From Pseudooceanicola nitratireducens (lineage in GTDB: Bacteria > Pseudomonadota > Alphaproteobacteria > Rhodobacterales > Rhodobacteraceae): DNA of 64,000 nt. The translations under genes and the position numbers were made by a program. Where the stretch lies: NCBI RefSeq assembly GCF_900109195.1, contig NZ_FNZG01000001.1, positions 558,001 to 622,000 of the forward strand. The letters run 5' to 3'. The notes below the pieces were generated by a model. It did no database searches. It was not told the origin of the DNA and saw nothing but the letters and a program-made list of their open reading frames with translations. Each line of letters begins with the position of its first letter. The stretch's first letter is position 1. Below, piece by piece: positions 35,123-45,261 of this stretch.

Positions 35123-35833
35123 ATGTCTGAAGAAATCGTTAGCGCCGAAGGACCTGTGCTGCTGTTCGGCGGTGCTCTGACGCCTGCCGCACAGGCCGCG
35201 CGCGATGCGCTGATCCCCTGGGCAGAGCTGAAGGATGCGCCCCTTGTGGCCGCAGACGGCGGCGCGCGGCTGGTGCTGGGGGGCGGGCTGGTGCCCGATG
35301 CGGTGATCGGTGATTTCGACAGTTTAAGCGATGCGGACCGCGCGCAGCTGGACCCGGCGCGGCTGCACCACATCCGCGAACAGGAAACCACGGATTTCGA
35401 CAAGGCGCTGCGGTCGATCCGCGCCCCGGTCGTGGTCGGCATCGGGTTCCACGGCGCGCGCATCGACCATCACCTGGCGGCGATGTCGGTTCTGGCGCGC
35501 CATCCCGACCGGCCCTGCATCCTGGTCGGGGAAGAGGACGTCACCTGCCTTTGCCCGCCCCGGATCACCCTGGACATGACCCCGGGCGACTGGCTGTCGC
35601 TGTATCCGCTGGCCCCGGTGACGGGCCGGTCAAGCGGGCTGGACTGGCCGATCGACGGGCTGGACTTTGCCCCCGACGCCCGCATCGGCACCTCGAACCG
35701 GGTCGGCGCGGATCAGGTCCGGCTGACGATGGACGCCCCGGCGATGCTTCTCATATTGCCGCGCCGGGCCCTCCGCCCGCTGCTTGCGGCGCTGTCACGG
35801 TCTGACGCGCGATGGCCCTCTCGCGCAGGATGA
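35123..35833 (+). CDS. thiN: Thiamine diphosphokinase
   Basis: 236 residues. It transfers pyrophosphate from ATP to thiamine, making thiamine diphosphate. Family motifs: VAADGGARLVL, DAVIGDFDSLS and QETTDFDKALR in the catalytic domain, and the C-terminal thiamine-binding part with GLDWPIDGL and SNRVGADQVRL. Its 3' end overlaps the convergent transporter gene by 83 bases. It is divergent from the acidic protein gene across 199 bases. Confidence 0.93.
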   Translation: MSEEIVSAEGPVLLFGGALTPAAQAARDALIPWAELKDAPLVAADGGARLVLGGGLVPDAVIGDFDSLSDADRAQLDPARLHHIREQETTDFDKALRSIRAPVVVGIGFHGARIDHHLAAMSVLARHPDRPCILVGEEDVTCLCPPRITLDMTPGDWLSLYPLAPVTGRSSGLDWPIDGLDFAPDARIGTSNRVGADQVRLTMDAPAMLLILPRRALRPLLAALSRSDARWPSRAG

Positions 35834-36701
35834 CGTAAAGCCCCGCGCCGCAGGTGATCGCGATCCCGACCGAGGCAAGCCCGTTCGGCAGGTCGGAAAA
35901 GACCACCCAGCCGATCATCGTGGCCGCCGGAATTTCCAGGTATTGCATCGGGGCGAGCGTGGCCGAAGGCGCATAGCGCAGCGACCAGGTCATCAGCAGG
36001 TGACCGAAGGATCCCAGCACGCCCAGCACCAGGTACAGCCAGATCGCGCTGTCGGGGATCGCCGCGAAGCTCAGCCCGGGCAGATCCAGCGCCGCGCCCA
36101 GTCCGGCCAGCGGAAGCAGCAGGGCGACGGCCATCACGCCGCTGACCCCCTGCATGGCGATCGGATCGGTTTCCTTGGCGATCCGCCGGGTCACCAGCAT
36201 GAAGAACGCAAAGCTGAAGGCGACAAGGACCGGCAGAAGAGCGGGCCAGCCGACCTGGGCAAAGCTGGGCTGGATCACCAGAAGCGTGCCGACAAAGCCG
36301 ACCGCACAGGCGCTTAGGCGCCGCCAGCCGACCTCTTCCCCCATGAAACGCCAGCCAAGCAGCAGCAGGATGAAGGGCATCACGAAAGCGATGGCGATGG
36401 TTTCCGCCAGCGGCAGGAACCGGAGCGAGGCAAACATCAGCCCGACCCCCGCCACATGGGTCACGGTACGCAGGAAGACAAAGAAGGTGACCCGCCGCGA
36501 CATGGCAAAGGGACGGCGCAGCAGATAGGCCAGCGGCACCAGGAACAGCGCCTGCATGGTGAACCGCAGCAGCACCACCTGGAACACGGGTTGGCCCAGC
36601 TCGGGCTGGCCCAGAAGTTTCGCGGTCGCATCGCTTAGGGGCGCAACAAGGCAGAAGCCCAGCATCAGCATGATACCCAGAACCGGGCGGTCTTCGGACA
36701 T
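35751..36701 (-). CDS. DMT-family transporter with two EamA domains
   Basis: 316 residues with about ten hydrophobic segments arranged as two EamA repeats (for example ALLPVLVAFSFAFFMLVTRR and AIWLYLVLGVLGSFGHLLMTW). It would be an inner-membrane exporter of a metabolite; the substrate is unknown. The start at 36701 (MSEDRPVLG) has an AGGAAAAG ribosome site; a longer in-frame start at 36716 is less likely. The C-terminus ends in a charged, Gly-rich tail that overlaps thiN. Confidence 0.88.
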   Translation of the reverse strand: MSEDRPVLGIMLMLGFCLVAPLSDATAKLLGQPELGQPVFQVVLLRFTMQALFLVPLAYLLRRPFAMSRRVTFFVFLRTVTHVAGVGLMFASLRFLPLAETIAIAFVMPFILLLLGWRFMGEEVGWRRLSACAVGFVGTLLVIQPSFAQVGWPALLPVLVAFSFAFFMLVTRRIAKETDPIAMQGVSGVMAVALLLPLAGLGAALDLPGLSFAAIPDSAIWLYLVLGVLGSFGHLLMTWSLRYAPSATLAPMQYLEIPAATMIGWVVFSDLPNGLASVGIAITCGAGLYVILRERAIARQTVTAPQAAGGGPGAAI

Positions 36702-36819
36702 GTCTTTTCCTGTCAATTCGGGTCAGACATGAAGATCACGGGTGCCCCCTTCGGGTCCAGCCCGAAGGGCGCGCACGGCGCGACATACCCGCCTCTGCAG
36801 GGATGCGCCGGCGTGGGGA

Positions 36820-38199
36820 TCAGCAGTTGGGCACGTTCACGGCCAGGCCGCCAAGTGACGTTTCCTTGTACTTTTCATGCATGTCGCGCCCGACCTGCCG
36901 CATCGTTTCGATCGCCGCATCCAGGGGCACGAAATGCGTGCCGTCGCCGCGCAGCGCCAGCGATGCCGCGCTGACCGCCTTGATCGCGCCCAGGGAATTG
37001 CGTTCGATGCAGGGCACCTGCACCAGGCCCTTCACCGGGTCGCAGGTCATGCCCAGGTGATGTTCCAGCGCGATTTCGGCGGCGTTCTCGATCTGCTCGG
37101 GCGTGCCGCCCATCACGGCGCAAAGCCCCGCTGCCGCCATGGCCGAGGCCGATCCCACCTCGGCCTGGCAGCCTGCTTCGGCACCCGAGATCGAGGCGTT
37201 GAACTTGACCAGCCCGGCAATCGCGGCGGCGGTCAGCAGAAAATCGGGCACGCGCGCCTCGGCTGCTCCCGGGACATGGTCCAGGTAATAGCGGATCACA
37301 GCGGGCACCACGCCGGCCGCGCCATTGGTGGGCGCGGTGATCACCTGTCCTCCGGCGGCGTTTTCTTCGTTCACGGCCATGGCGTAGATGGCGATCCAGT
37401 CGTTGACCACATGCGGCGCGGCCAGGTTCAGCCCGCGATCGCGGATCAGCTGGTCACGGATCGCCGGGGCGCGGCGGCGCACGTTCAACCCGCCGGGCAG
37501 GATGCCCTCGGTCTCCAGCCCCCGGTCCATGCAATCGCGCATCACCTGCCAGATCCGCAGGCTGCCCTGTTTCAGCGCGGCGGCCCCGCCGCCACTGCGC
37601 GCGACCTCGTTGCGTTCCTTCATCTGCGCGATGCTCAGCCCCGAGCTGCGCGCCATCTCCAGCATCTCTGCGGCCGACTTGAAGGGGAAGGGCACCGGTG
37701 CGCCTTCGTCGCTGGCGGTGCCAGCGGCCAGTTCATCCGCGGTCAGGACAAAGCCGCCGCCGATGGAATAGTAGATCTCGGACAGGATGACGTCGCCCTG
37801 GCTGTCCAACGCCTCGATCGTCATACCGTTTGCGTGGCCGGGCAGGGGGGCATCGAAATCGAACCGCAGGTCGGTTTCGGGGTCGAATTTGAGCGTGGGC
37901 AGATCCGCCGGGGTGATCTGCCGGGTCTTGTGGATCTCGGCCAGGGTCGCCTCGGCGGCCTCCTGGTCGAACGTGTCGGGGCGGAACCCCGCAAGGCCTA
38001 GGATCACCGCGCGGTCGGTGGCATGGCCCTTGCCGGTGAAGGCCAGCGATCCGTAAAGCGTCGCCCGCAGGCCCGAGGCGGAGAAGGGCGCGGCCCGCAG
38101 ACGGTCCAGGAACCGCGCCGCCGCCACCATCGGGCCCATGGTATGGGACGAGGACGGGCCGACGCCGATCTTGAAGACATCGAAAATGGACAGGAACAT
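36820..38199 (-). CDS. sdaA: L-serine ammonia-lyase (iron-sulfur dependent)
   Basis: 459 residues, single-chain type. It deaminates L-serine to pyruvate using a [4Fe-4S] cluster. The N-terminal beta domain starts with [19 protein letters not shown]. The C-terminal alpha domain carries the cluster-binding region [20 protein letters not shown]. The start at 38199 gives the conserved [12 protein letters not shown] beginning. It is divergent from rpiA across 258 bases. Confidence 0.95.
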   Translation of the reverse strand: MFLSIFDVFKIGVGPSSSHTMGPMVAAARFLDRLRAAPFSASGLRATLYGSLAFTGKGHATDRAVILGLAGFRPDTFDQEAAEATLAEIHKTRQITPADLPTLKFDPETDLRFDFDAPLPGHANGMTIEALDSQGDVILSEIYYSIGGGFVLTADELAAGTASDEGAPVPFPFKSAAEMLEMARSSGLSIAQMKERNEVARSGGGAAALKQGSLRIWQVMRDCMDRGLETEGILPGGLNVRRRAPAIRDQLIRDRGLNLAAPHVVNDWIAIYAMAVNEENAAGGQVITAPTNGAAGVVPAVIRYYLDHVPGAAEARVPDFLLTAAAIAGLVKFNASISGAEAGCQAEVGSASAMAAAGLCAVMGGTPEQIENAAEIALEHHLGMTCDPVKGLVQVPCIERNSLGAIKAVSAASLALRGDGTHFVPLDAAIETMRQVGRDMHEKYKETSLGGLAVNVPNC

Positions 38200-38457
38200 G
38201 GGGCAGACCTTTGGTTTCTTCCATGATCCTGACCGATAACGGCGCGGACACACCACCGGAAACGACGCTCGCCCGCGCGAAAACGCCGGTCACCCTTGCA
38301 GTCGGGCAGGCAGTGGGGGCCTGGCTGTGCGATCTCGCACAATCCTGCGCCGTCGCCGTGGCGCAGGAACGCGATGCGCGACCGGGCCGACCAATTCCAT
38401 CTCGCCCTTCGGGGTCCCGCGCCCTATAAGCGAGACACCCCAGAGGAGAGCACGCCC

Positions 38458-39246
38458 ATGTCCGGAGATCTGTCACCCATCGACAAGGCCAAGTATGTCG
38501 CGGCCAAGCGATCCGTGGATTATGTCGAGGACGGGATGCGGGTTGGTCTGGGCACCGGCTCGACCGCCGCATGGATGGTGCGCTGTCTGGGCGAACTGGT
38601 GCGAGAGGACGGCCTGAAGATCAAGGGCGTGCCCACCTCGACCCGCACCGCACAGCTGGCCCGAGAGGTCGGCATCGACGTGATTTCCCTGGACGAGGCC
38701 AAGTGGCTGGACCTGACCATTGACGGGGCGGATGAATTCGACGGCGGGCTGAACCTGATCAAGGGCGGCGGCGGCGCGCTGCTGCAGGAAAAGATCGTGG
38801 CCACCGCGTCCGACCAGATGATCGTGATCGCGGACGTGGGCAAGCAGGTGGACACGCTCGGTGCCTTTCCCCTGCCGATCGAGGTCATCCCCTTCGGCTG
38901 GCAGACCACCCAGGCCCTGGTCGAGGAAACGCTGATCTCTCTGGACGTGCTGGGCCGGAATTCGACCCTGCGGATGAACGGCGCGACGCCCTTTGTGACG
39001 GACGAGGGCAATTACATCCTCGATCTGCACCTCAACCGCATCGGAGAACCGCGCCAGATGGCGATGGTGCTGAACCAGATGCCCGGCGTGGTCGAGAACG
39101 GGCTGTTCATCGACATCTGCGACTGCGTGATCGTGGGCTATGGCGACGGCCGGGTTGAGGTGCGCGACATCAACGCCGGCACGGTCGAGGAAAGCCGGCT
39201 GGATTTTCTGGAAGACGACAACCTGTTCGCCGATCTGGGGGATTGA
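38458..39246 (+). CDS. rpiA: Ribose-5-phosphate isomerase A
   Basis: 262 residues. It interconverts ribose-5-phosphate and ribulose-5-phosphate. Family motifs: GLGTGSTAAWMV (phosphate loop), TIDGADEFDGGLNLIKGGGG with catalytic Asp/Lys, and ALLQEKIVA. The start at 38458 follows GAGGAGAG. A terminator candidate lies at 39389. Confidence 0.95.
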   Translation: MSGDLSPIDKAKYVAAKRSVDYVEDGMRVGLGTGSTAAWMVRCLGELVREDGLKIKGVPTSTRTAQLAREVGIDVISLDEAKWLDLTIDGADEFDGGLNLIKGGGGALLQEKIVATASDQMIVIADVGKQVDTLGAFPLPIEVIPFGWQTTQALVEETLISLDVLGRNSTLRMNGATPFVTDEGNYILDLHLNRIGEPRQMAMVLNQMPGVVENGLFIDICDCVIVGYGDGRVEVRDINAGTVEESRLDFLEDDNLFADLGD

Positions 39247-39651
39247 TCGGATGGGGGCCGGGGTCTCTAGTTTCTCTCGGAACGGTGGTTGAGTGAGCCG
39301 CTTGCGAAATCGCCTTGGTGACGTAGCCACCCTTGTTTTAATTTCGTCCGTACATTCGAGTTAAGTCCCGCCCGGCGGCACGCCGGGCAGCGCCGACCCG
39401 CCCCCCTGGGGCGGCGCTTTTGCGCCACCCCGCGGGCCGGCGCTGCCCTTTGCACAGACCTCAGAACTTGATGTGCCGGTTTGAAAGGGGATTTGCGCCC
39501 CAGGGCTCCGCCTGTGATCTGGCGGCCCGCACGCACATCAAACCCGCATGACCCTGCATGCCTGCAGGGCAAGGGCCATTGCACTGGCCATCCCCGCCCC
39601 CATGTGGGATAGGAATGCGCAACGACCCAAGGATGCCGGAAAGTGAGTGAT
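39247..39651. other. Interval between rpiA and gor
   Basis: About 400 bases with no supported gene. It contains the terminator candidate at 39389-39421 and a second hairpin-prone stretch (GCCCGGCGGCACGCCGGGC at 39370-39388). The first 120 bases are less GC-rich and could carry a small RNA, but nothing is recognised. Confidence 0.45.
39389..39421 (+). terminator. Candidate terminator after rpiA
   Basis: AGCGCCG (39389-39395) pairs with CGGCGCT (39412-39418) with inner C/G pairing, followed by TTTT. It lies 140 bases past the rpiA stop. Confidence 0.6.
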
Positions 39652-41013
39652 ATGAGCGATTTCGACTATGACCTCTTCGTGATCGGAGGCGGCTCGGGCG
39701 GGGTGCGCGCCGCCCGTGTGGCCGCAGGCGAAGCCGATGCCAAGGTCGCCATCGCCGAGGAAAGCCGCTATGGCGGCACCTGCGTCATCCGCGGCTGCGT
39801 GCCCAAGAAACTGATGGTCTTTGCCAGCACCTACAGCGACATGGTCGACGACGCCCGCGCCTATGGCTGGGACCTGAACGACGGTGACTTCCACTGGCCC
39901 AAGTTCCAGCAAAAGCTCTCGGCTGAACTGGAGCGTCTGGAAGGCGTCTACCAACGCCTGCTGGACGGATCGGGCGTCGAACGCTTCGACCAGCGCGCCA
40001 AGTTGGCCGATGCCCATACGGTCGAACTGGCCGACGGCACGAAGAAGACCGCCAAGCACATCCTGATCGCCACCGGCGGCACCCCCGTCCGCCCGGACCT
40101 GGAAAACGCCGACCTGGGCATGGTCAGCGACGACATCTTCGACATGAAGGACCTGCCCGGGTCGATCCTGATCATCGGCGGCGGGTATATCGCCTGTGAA
40201 TTCGCCGGCGTCTTCAACGGTCTCGGGGTCGAGGTCACGCAATATTATCGCGGGGCGCAGATCCTGCGCGGCTTCGATGACGAAGCCCGCGGGCTGATCG
40301 CGGAAGAGATGCGCACCAAGGGCGTCGACCTGCATTGCGGCACCGACATCCTTGAGATGTCGAAAGACGGCGATGGCATCCGCGTCAAGGCCACCAACGG
40401 CACCGAAAAGGTCTTTGACAAGGTGCTCTTTGCCACCGGACGCCGCCCCAACAGCCGCGACATGGGGCTTGAGGACCTGGGCATCGAACAGGGTCGCAAC
40501 GGAGAGATCCTGGTCGACGAATATTCCCAGACCAAGGTGCCTTCGGTCTATGCGATCGGCGACGTCACCGACCGCGTCAACCTGACGCCGGTGGCAATCC
40601 GCGAAGGCATGGCCTTCGTGGAAACGGTCTTCAAGGGCAACCCGACCAGCCCCGATCACGACCTGATCCCGACCGCGATCTTCACCCAGCCCGAGATGGG
40701 CACCATCGGCCTGAGCGAGGAAGCCGCCCGCGACCAGGAGCCGATCGAGGTCTACGTCAGCTCGTTCAAACCCATGCAGCAAAGCTTTGCAGGCCGGTCC
40801 GATCGTGTTCTGATGAAACTGATCGTCAGCCAGGAAACCCGCAAGGTTCTGGGCTGTCATATCGTCGCCCCCCAGGCCGGAGAGATGATCCAGCTGGCCG
40901 GCATCGCCGTAAAGATGGGGGCAACCAAGGAAGATTTCGACCGCACCGTGGCGGTGCACCCGACCATGGCGGAAGAAATCGTGACAATGCGGGTTCCGAC
41001 CCGAAAGTCTTGA
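39652..41013 (+). CDS. gor: Glutathione-disulfide reductase
   Basis: About 453 residues, an FAD flavoenzyme that reduces oxidised glutathione with NADPH. FAD motif VIGGGSGGVRAARVAA is near residue 10; the redox-active disulfide is GGTCVIRGCVPKK; the NADPH motif is IIGGGYIACEFAGVF; and the C-terminal catalytic HPTMAEEIV is present. The start is ATG 39652 (MSDFDYD); an in-frame GTG at 39643 is possible and would add three residues. It stands just before the hflKC group. Confidence 0.95.
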   Translation: MSDFDYDLFVIGGGSGGVRAARVAAGEADAKVAIAEESRYGGTCVIRGCVPKKLMVFASTYSDMVDDARAYGWDLNDGDFHWPKFQQKLSAELERLEGVYQRLLDGSGVERFDQRAKLADAHTVELADGTKKTAKHILIATGGTPVRPDLENADLGMVSDDIFDMKDLPGSILIIGGGYIACEFAGVFNGLGVEVTQYYRGAQILRGFDDEARGLIAEEMRTKGVDLHCGTDILEMSKDGDGIRVKATNGTEKVFDKVLFATGRRPNSRDMGLEDLGIEQGRNGEILVDEYSQTKVPSVYAIGDVTDRVNLTPVAIREGMAFVETVFKGNPTSPDHDLIPTAIFTQPEMGTIGLSEEAARDQEPIEVYVSSFKPMQQSFAGRSDRVLMKLIVSQETRKVLGCHIVAPQAGEMIQLAGIAVKMGATKEDFDRTVAVHPTMAEEIVTMRVPTRKS

Positions 41014-41077
41014 ATTTTGCCCTGAAATGCACAGTTTTGGGGACAAGAGCGAACACAGGTAAGTGAGAAGGATAGCT

Positions 41078-42235
41078 ATGGCTGGTAATTCGGGCGGCCC
41101 TTGGGGCGGCGGCGGTAATTCCGGCGGAGGGCGGCAGCAGCCTCCCTCTGGCGGCGGAGGGGGCGGGCGACGCCCCGAGGGGGATGGACCGCAGATCCCG
41201 GATATCGACGATCTGATGCGCAAGGGTCAGGACCAGCTGCGCGTGCTCATGGGCGGGCGCGGCAACGGCGGCGGGGCCAATGGCTCTGGTGGTGCGCCGG
41301 GCGGGCCCAAGCTGACCCGCGGCTCGGTCGTGATCGGCCTTGGCATTGCGGCGGCTCTTTGGCTGACCGCCAGCTTCTACACCGTCCGACCCGAGGAACA
41401 ATCGGTCGAGCTGTTCTTTGGCGACTACTATTCCACCGGCAACCCCGGTCTGAACTTCGCGCCCTGGCCCTTCGTCACCTACGAGGTGATCCCGGTGACC
41501 CGCGAACAGACCGAGGATATCGGCGTGGGCGGTCAGCGCGGCGGTGACGCCGGCCTGATGCTGACCGGCGACGAGAACATCGTCGACATCGATTTCCAGG
41601 TGGTCTGGAACATCAGCGATCCCAGCAAGTTCCTGTTCAACCTGCGTGACCCCCGCATGACGATCCGCGCCGTGTCCGAATCCGCTATGCGCGAGATCAT
41701 CGCGCAGTCCGAACTGGCCCCGATCCTCAACCGTGACCGTGGTGCCATTGCCGGCCGCCTGCGCGACCTGATCCAGTCGACGCTGGACAGCTACGACAGC
41801 GGCATGAACGTGGTCCGCGTGAACTTTGACAAGGCCGACCCGCCGGCCCAGGTCATCGACGCCTTCCGCGAGGTCCAGGCGGCCGAGCAGGAGCGCGAGC
41901 GCCTGACCAACCAGGCCGATGCCTATGCCAACCGCGTCCTTGCCGGCGCACGGGGTGAGGCCGCGCAGGTCCTGGAAGAATCCGAAGGCTACCGCGCCCG
42001 CGTCGTGAACGAGGCCGAAGGTGAAGCCAGCCGCTTCAGCGCGGTTCTGGAAGAATACGCCAAGGCCCCGGAAGTGACCCGCAAGCGTCTGTACCTGGAG
42101 ACCATGGAAGAGGTGCTGGGCCGCGTCGACAAGATCATCCTGGACGAACAATCCGGTGGTCAGGGCGTCGTTCCCTACCTTCCGCTGAACGAACTCCAGC
42201 GCAACCGAAGCAACGATCAGCAGGGGGGCAACTGA
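41078..42235 (+). CDS. hflK: HflK, SPFH-domain regulator of FtsH protease
   Basis: 385 residues. The first ~80 residues are Gly-rich and flexible, followed by one membrane helix (VVIGLGIAAALWLTASFYTV) and a periplasmic SPFH/band 7 domain beginning VRPEEQSVELFFG. It forms the large HflKC cage around FtsH in the inner membrane and restrains proteolysis. The start at 41078 has an AGAAGGA ribosome site. hflC starts one base after its stop. Confidence 0.95.
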   Translation: MAGNSGGPWGGGGNSGGGRQQPPSGGGGGGRRPEGDGPQIPDIDDLMRKGQDQLRVLMGGRGNGGGANGSGGAPGGPKLTRGSVVIGLGIAAALWLTASFYTVRPEEQSVELFFGDYYSTGNPGLNFAPWPFVTYEVIPVTREQTEDIGVGGQRGGDAGLMLTGDENIVDIDFQVVWNISDPSKFLFNLRDPRMTIRAVSESAMREIIAQSELAPILNRDRGAIAGRLRDLIQSTLDSYDSGMNVVRVNFDKADPPAQVIDAFREVQAAEQERERLTNQADAYANRVLAGARGEAAQVLEESEGYRARVVNEAEGEASRFSAVLEEYAKAPEVTRKRLYLETMEEVLGRVDKIILDEQSGGQGVVPYLPLNELQRNRSNDQQGGN

Positions 42236-42236
42236 C

Positions 42237-43238
42237 ATGAAACGCTCTGGTTTCCTTTTGATCGCAGTCGCCGTTCTGGTGATGGTCGCTCTCAGCTCGC
42301 TCTTCATCGTGGATGAACGCGAAAAGGCCCTGGTGCTGCAGTTCGGCCGCGTCGTCGACGTGAAGGAAGACCCCGGTCTCGCCTTCAAGGTGCCGCTGAT
42401 CCAGGAGGTCGTGCGCTATGACGACCGCATCCTGTCGCGCGACACCGACCCGCTTGAGGTCACGCCGCTGGATGACCGCCGCCTGGTGGTCGACGCCTTT
42501 GCGCGCTACCGCATCACCGATGTGGAACAGTTCCGCCAGGCCGTTGGTATCGGTGGCATCTCGGCTGCGGAAAGCCGGCTCGATTCGATCCTGCGCTCGC
42601 AGATCCGGGAGGTGCTGGGTTCGGTGTCCTCGAACGACATCCTCTCGGCGGACCGGGCGGCACTGATGCTGCGCATCCGCACCGGCGCACGGGACGAGGC
42701 CGCGAACCTCGGGCTTGAAATCATCGACGTCCGACTGAAGCGCACCGACCTGCCGCGCGAAAACCTTGATGCGACCTTCGCCCGGATGCGGGCCGAACGG
42801 GAACGCGAGGCCGCCGACGAAGTCGCACGCGGCAACGAGGCCGCTCAGCGCATCCGCGCCCAGGCCGACCGGACCCAGGTGGAAATCGTCTCGGACGCAA
42901 ACCGCCAGGCCGACATCATCCGCGGTCAGGCCGATGCGCGCCGGAACGCCATCTTCGCCGAGGCCTTCGGTGCCGATCCGGAGTTCTTCGACTTCTACCG
43001 GTCGCTGACCGCCTACCAGCGCGCGCTACAGGACGGGAATTCGACCATGGTGATCAACCCCGACAATGAGTTCTTCACCTATCTGAAGTCCACCGGTGGC
43101 GCTGCACCCGCGGCCCGCCCGGCGGCGGCCCCTGCGGCCGATGCGGCCCCCGCCGGCGCGGCTCCGGCTGATCCTGCGCCCGACGCCCCGGCCGAGCCGG
43201 TCACGTCCGGGACCGGAGAGGCCCCCGCGACCGAATGA
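42237..43238 (+). CDS. hflC: HflC, SPFH-domain partner of HflK
   Basis: 333 residues with an N-terminal membrane helix (FLLIAVAVLVMVALSSLFIV) and an SPFH domain (VDEREKALVLQFGRVV). A long helical region rich in Ala, Arg and Glu follows, and ARRNAIFAEAFGADPEFFDFYRSL ends the family core. The last ~50 residues are an Ala/Pro-rich tail. Its stop overlaps the DUF2065 start (ATGA at 43235). Confidence 0.95.
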   Translation: MKRSGFLLIAVAVLVMVALSSLFIVDEREKALVLQFGRVVDVKEDPGLAFKVPLIQEVVRYDDRILSRDTDPLEVTPLDDRRLVVDAFARYRITDVEQFRQAVGIGGISAAESRLDSILRSQIREVLGSVSSNDILSADRAALMLRIRTGARDEAANLGLEIIDVRLKRTDLPRENLDATFARMRAEREREAADEVARGNEAAQRIRAQADRTQVEIVSDANRQADIIRGQADARRNAIFAEAFGADPEFFDFYRSLTAYQRALQDGNSTMVINPDNEFFTYLKSTGGAAPAARPAAAPAADAAPAGAAPADPAPDAPAEPVTSGTGEAPATE

Positions 43239-43444
43239 CGGGTCTGCTGATCCTGGCCTTCGGGCTTGCACTGATCCTGGAGGGGCTGGCCTATGCGCTG
43301 GCCCCTTCGCTTGTGGAACGCCTGCTCGAGGCGCTGAGGGCGCTGACCCTGGATCAGCGCCGCCTTCTGGGCCTGTCGGCGGTCACCCTGGGCGTGCTTC
43401 TGGTCTGGCTGGCGCGCGCGCTTGGCACCCAGCTGGGCGTCTAG
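43235..43444 (+). CDS. DUF2065 small inner membrane protein
   Basis: 69 residues with two hydrophobic helices (LLILAFGLALILEGLAYAL and LLGLSAVTLGVLLVWLARAL), matching the DUF2065 family (YjeT-like), which is usually located next to hflKC. It overlaps hflC by four bases and precedes the protease gene. Its role is unknown; the context suggests it belongs to the membrane quality-control group. Confidence 0.88.
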   Translation: MTGLLILAFGLALILEGLAYALAPSLVERLLEALRALTLDQRRLLGLSAVTLGVLLVWLARALGTQLGV

Positions 43445-43607
43445 CCGCGCCGCCCCCGAGAGCGTAAGCCTTTTCACGCCGCCTTCACGCGCCTTTGTCT
43501 ATCCGCGATTGGCTTTGAGTTGCGGACATGCCACCCTACATATCAAACCAGTGATATCCGGCGCGCCGGGCAAGGCCGCGCCACGTTCCATTCAAGGAGA
43601 AACGGGA

Positions 43608-45173
43608 GTGAGCATTGAAATGACATCTCCGCAACAGGCACACCGACAGGACCGGGGGCAGGAACAGGGGCAGGGGCTCGGCGGCAGGACCCGGTCCGGG
43701 GCCCGCGTGATCGCACGGCCCATGAAGGCCGCGACAGGGGCGCAGCTGATGCGCTCGCGCGGGTTCGTGACGCTGCTTCTGGCGACCCTTCTGGTGCTGG
43801 CCCAGGCCATCCAGGCCATGGCGCGCCCCGAAAGCTTTGCCGACCTCGCCGACCGCTTCAGCCCGGCGGTGGTCAATATCACCACCTCGACCATGGTGGC
43901 GGGCCGTGAACAGGGCTCTCCGATCGTACCCGAAGGATCCCCGTTCGAGGATTTCTTCCGCGAATTCCAGGACCGCAACCGTGGTGACCGCGCGCCGCGC
44001 CGCTCCTCGGCGCTTGGATCGGGTTTCGTGATTTCCGAAGACGGCTACATCGTGACGAACAACCACGTCATCGCCGGCGCCGATGAGATCACCATCGAAT
44101 TCTTCAACGGGACCGAGTTGGACGCCGAACTGGTCGGCACCGACGAAAAGACCGACATCGCCCTGCTGAAGGTCACCGCCGACAATGCGCTGCCCTTCGT
44201 CAACTTCGGCGACAGCGACCTGGCCCGCGTGGGCGACTGGGTCGTGGCCATGGGCAACCCGCTTGGTCAGGGCTTCTCGGTCTCGGCCGGGATCGTTTCG
44301 GCCCGCAACCGCGCGCTCTCGGGCACCTATGACGACTACATCCAGACCGACGCCGCCATTAACCGCGGCAACTCGGGCGGACCGCTGTTCAACCTCGACG
44401 GAGAGGTGATCGGCGTAAACACCGCGATCCTGTCGCCCAATGGCGGGTCCATCGGCATCGGTTTCTCGATGGCTTCCAACGTCGTGAAGGGCGTGGTCGA
44501 CCAGCTGAAGGAATTCGGCGAAACCCGCCGTGGCTGGCTGGGCGTGCGCATCCAGGACGTGACCGAGGACATGGCAGACGCCATGGGCCTGGAAACCGCC
44601 TCGGGCGCGCTGGTCTCGGACGTGCCGGAAGGTCCGGCGATGGAAGCGGGCATGCAGGCCGGTGACGTCATCACCTCGTTCGACGGGGTCGAAGTGGCCG
44701 ACACCCGTGGCCTGGTCCGCCAGGTCGGAGCCACCCAGGTCGGCAAGACCGTGCGTGTGACCGTCTGGCGCGATGGCAAGACCGAAACGCTGAAGGTCAC
44801 CCTGGGCCGCCGCGAAGAGGCCGAGGCACAGGCCGTGCCCGCCGCCCAGCCGGGCGGAGAAGAGCCGGTCGAGAAGGACCTGATGGGCATGTCCCTGTCC
44901 TCGATCACCGCCGATCTGGCCGAACAGCTGGGGCTGGATGCCGATGCAAAGGGGCTTGTGGTGCGCGACGTCGACGAGGCATCGGAAGCCTATGAGAAGG
45001 GCCTGCGCGCCGGGGACCTGATCACCGAAGCCGGTCAGCAGCAGGTCTCCACGATCTCGGAGCTTGAGGAACGCGTGGCCGAGGCCGCGGACGCGGGCCG
45101 CAAGTCGATCCTGCTTCTGATCCGCCGCGAAGGTGAGCCGCGCTTTGTCGCGCTGCCGATCTCGGACCAGTGA
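43608..45173 (+). CDS. degP: Do-family periplasmic serine protease (DegP/DegQ/MucD type)
   Basis: 521 residues. A basic polar lead (1-45) precedes a signal segment (FVTLLLATLLVLAQAIQAMA). The trypsin-like domain has the catalytic triad His in NNHVIAGADE, Asp in KTDIALLKV and Ser in RGNSGGPLF. Two PDZ domains follow (GWLGVRIQDV and a second from about residue 430). It degrades or refolds misfolded envelope proteins. The start is GTG at 43608 with AAGGAG eight bases upstream; an ATG at 43620 is an alternative. It follows hflKC, a common alphaproteobacterial arrangement. Confidence 0.93.
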   Translation: MSIEMTSPQQAHRQDRGQEQGQGLGGRTRSGARVIARPMKAATGAQLMRSRGFVTLLLATLLVLAQAIQAMARPESFADLADRFSPAVVNITTSTMVAGREQGSPIVPEGSPFEDFFREFQDRNRGDRAPRRSSALGSGFVISEDGYIVTNNHVIAGADEITIEFFNGTELDAELVGTDEKTDIALLKVTADNALPFVNFGDSDLARVGDWVVAMGNPLGQGFSVSAGIVSARNRALSGTYDDYIQTDAAINRGNSGGPLFNLDGEVIGVNTAILSPNGGSIGIGFSMASNVVKGVVDQLKEFGETRRGWLGVRIQDVTEDMADAMGLETASGALVSDVPEGPAMEAGMQAGDVITSFDGVEVADTRGLVRQVGATQVGKTVRVTVWRDGKTETLKVTLGRREEAEAQAVPAAQPGGEEPVEKDLMGMSLSSITADLAEQLGLDADAKGLVVRDVDEASEAYEKGLRAGDLITEAGQQQVSTISELEERVAEAADAGRKSILLLIRREGEPRFVALPISDQ

Positions 45174-45233
45174 TCCGCTGATCCGATACGATCCGGGCCG
45201 GGCCATGCGGCCCGACCGACCCAATCCAACCCC

Positions 45234-45261
45234 GAAAGGCCGCGCCGATGCGCGGCCTTTC
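45234..45261 (+). terminator. Candidate terminator after the protease gene
   Basis: GAAAGGCCGCG (45234-45244) and CGCGGCCTTTC (45251-45261) form an 11-bp stem with a 6-base loop; the T run is short. It lies 60 bases past the stop. Confidence 0.7.

Noticed and set aside
36747-36769. CCCTTCGGG/CCCGAAGGG hairpin between sdaA and the transporter as a terminator
   Set aside because: A perfect 9-bp stem but without a T run on either strand; not listed as a terminator.
43536-45224. 562-codon minus-strand frame across the protease gene
   Set aside because: Antisense to a protease with intact triad and PDZ domains; no domain of its own.
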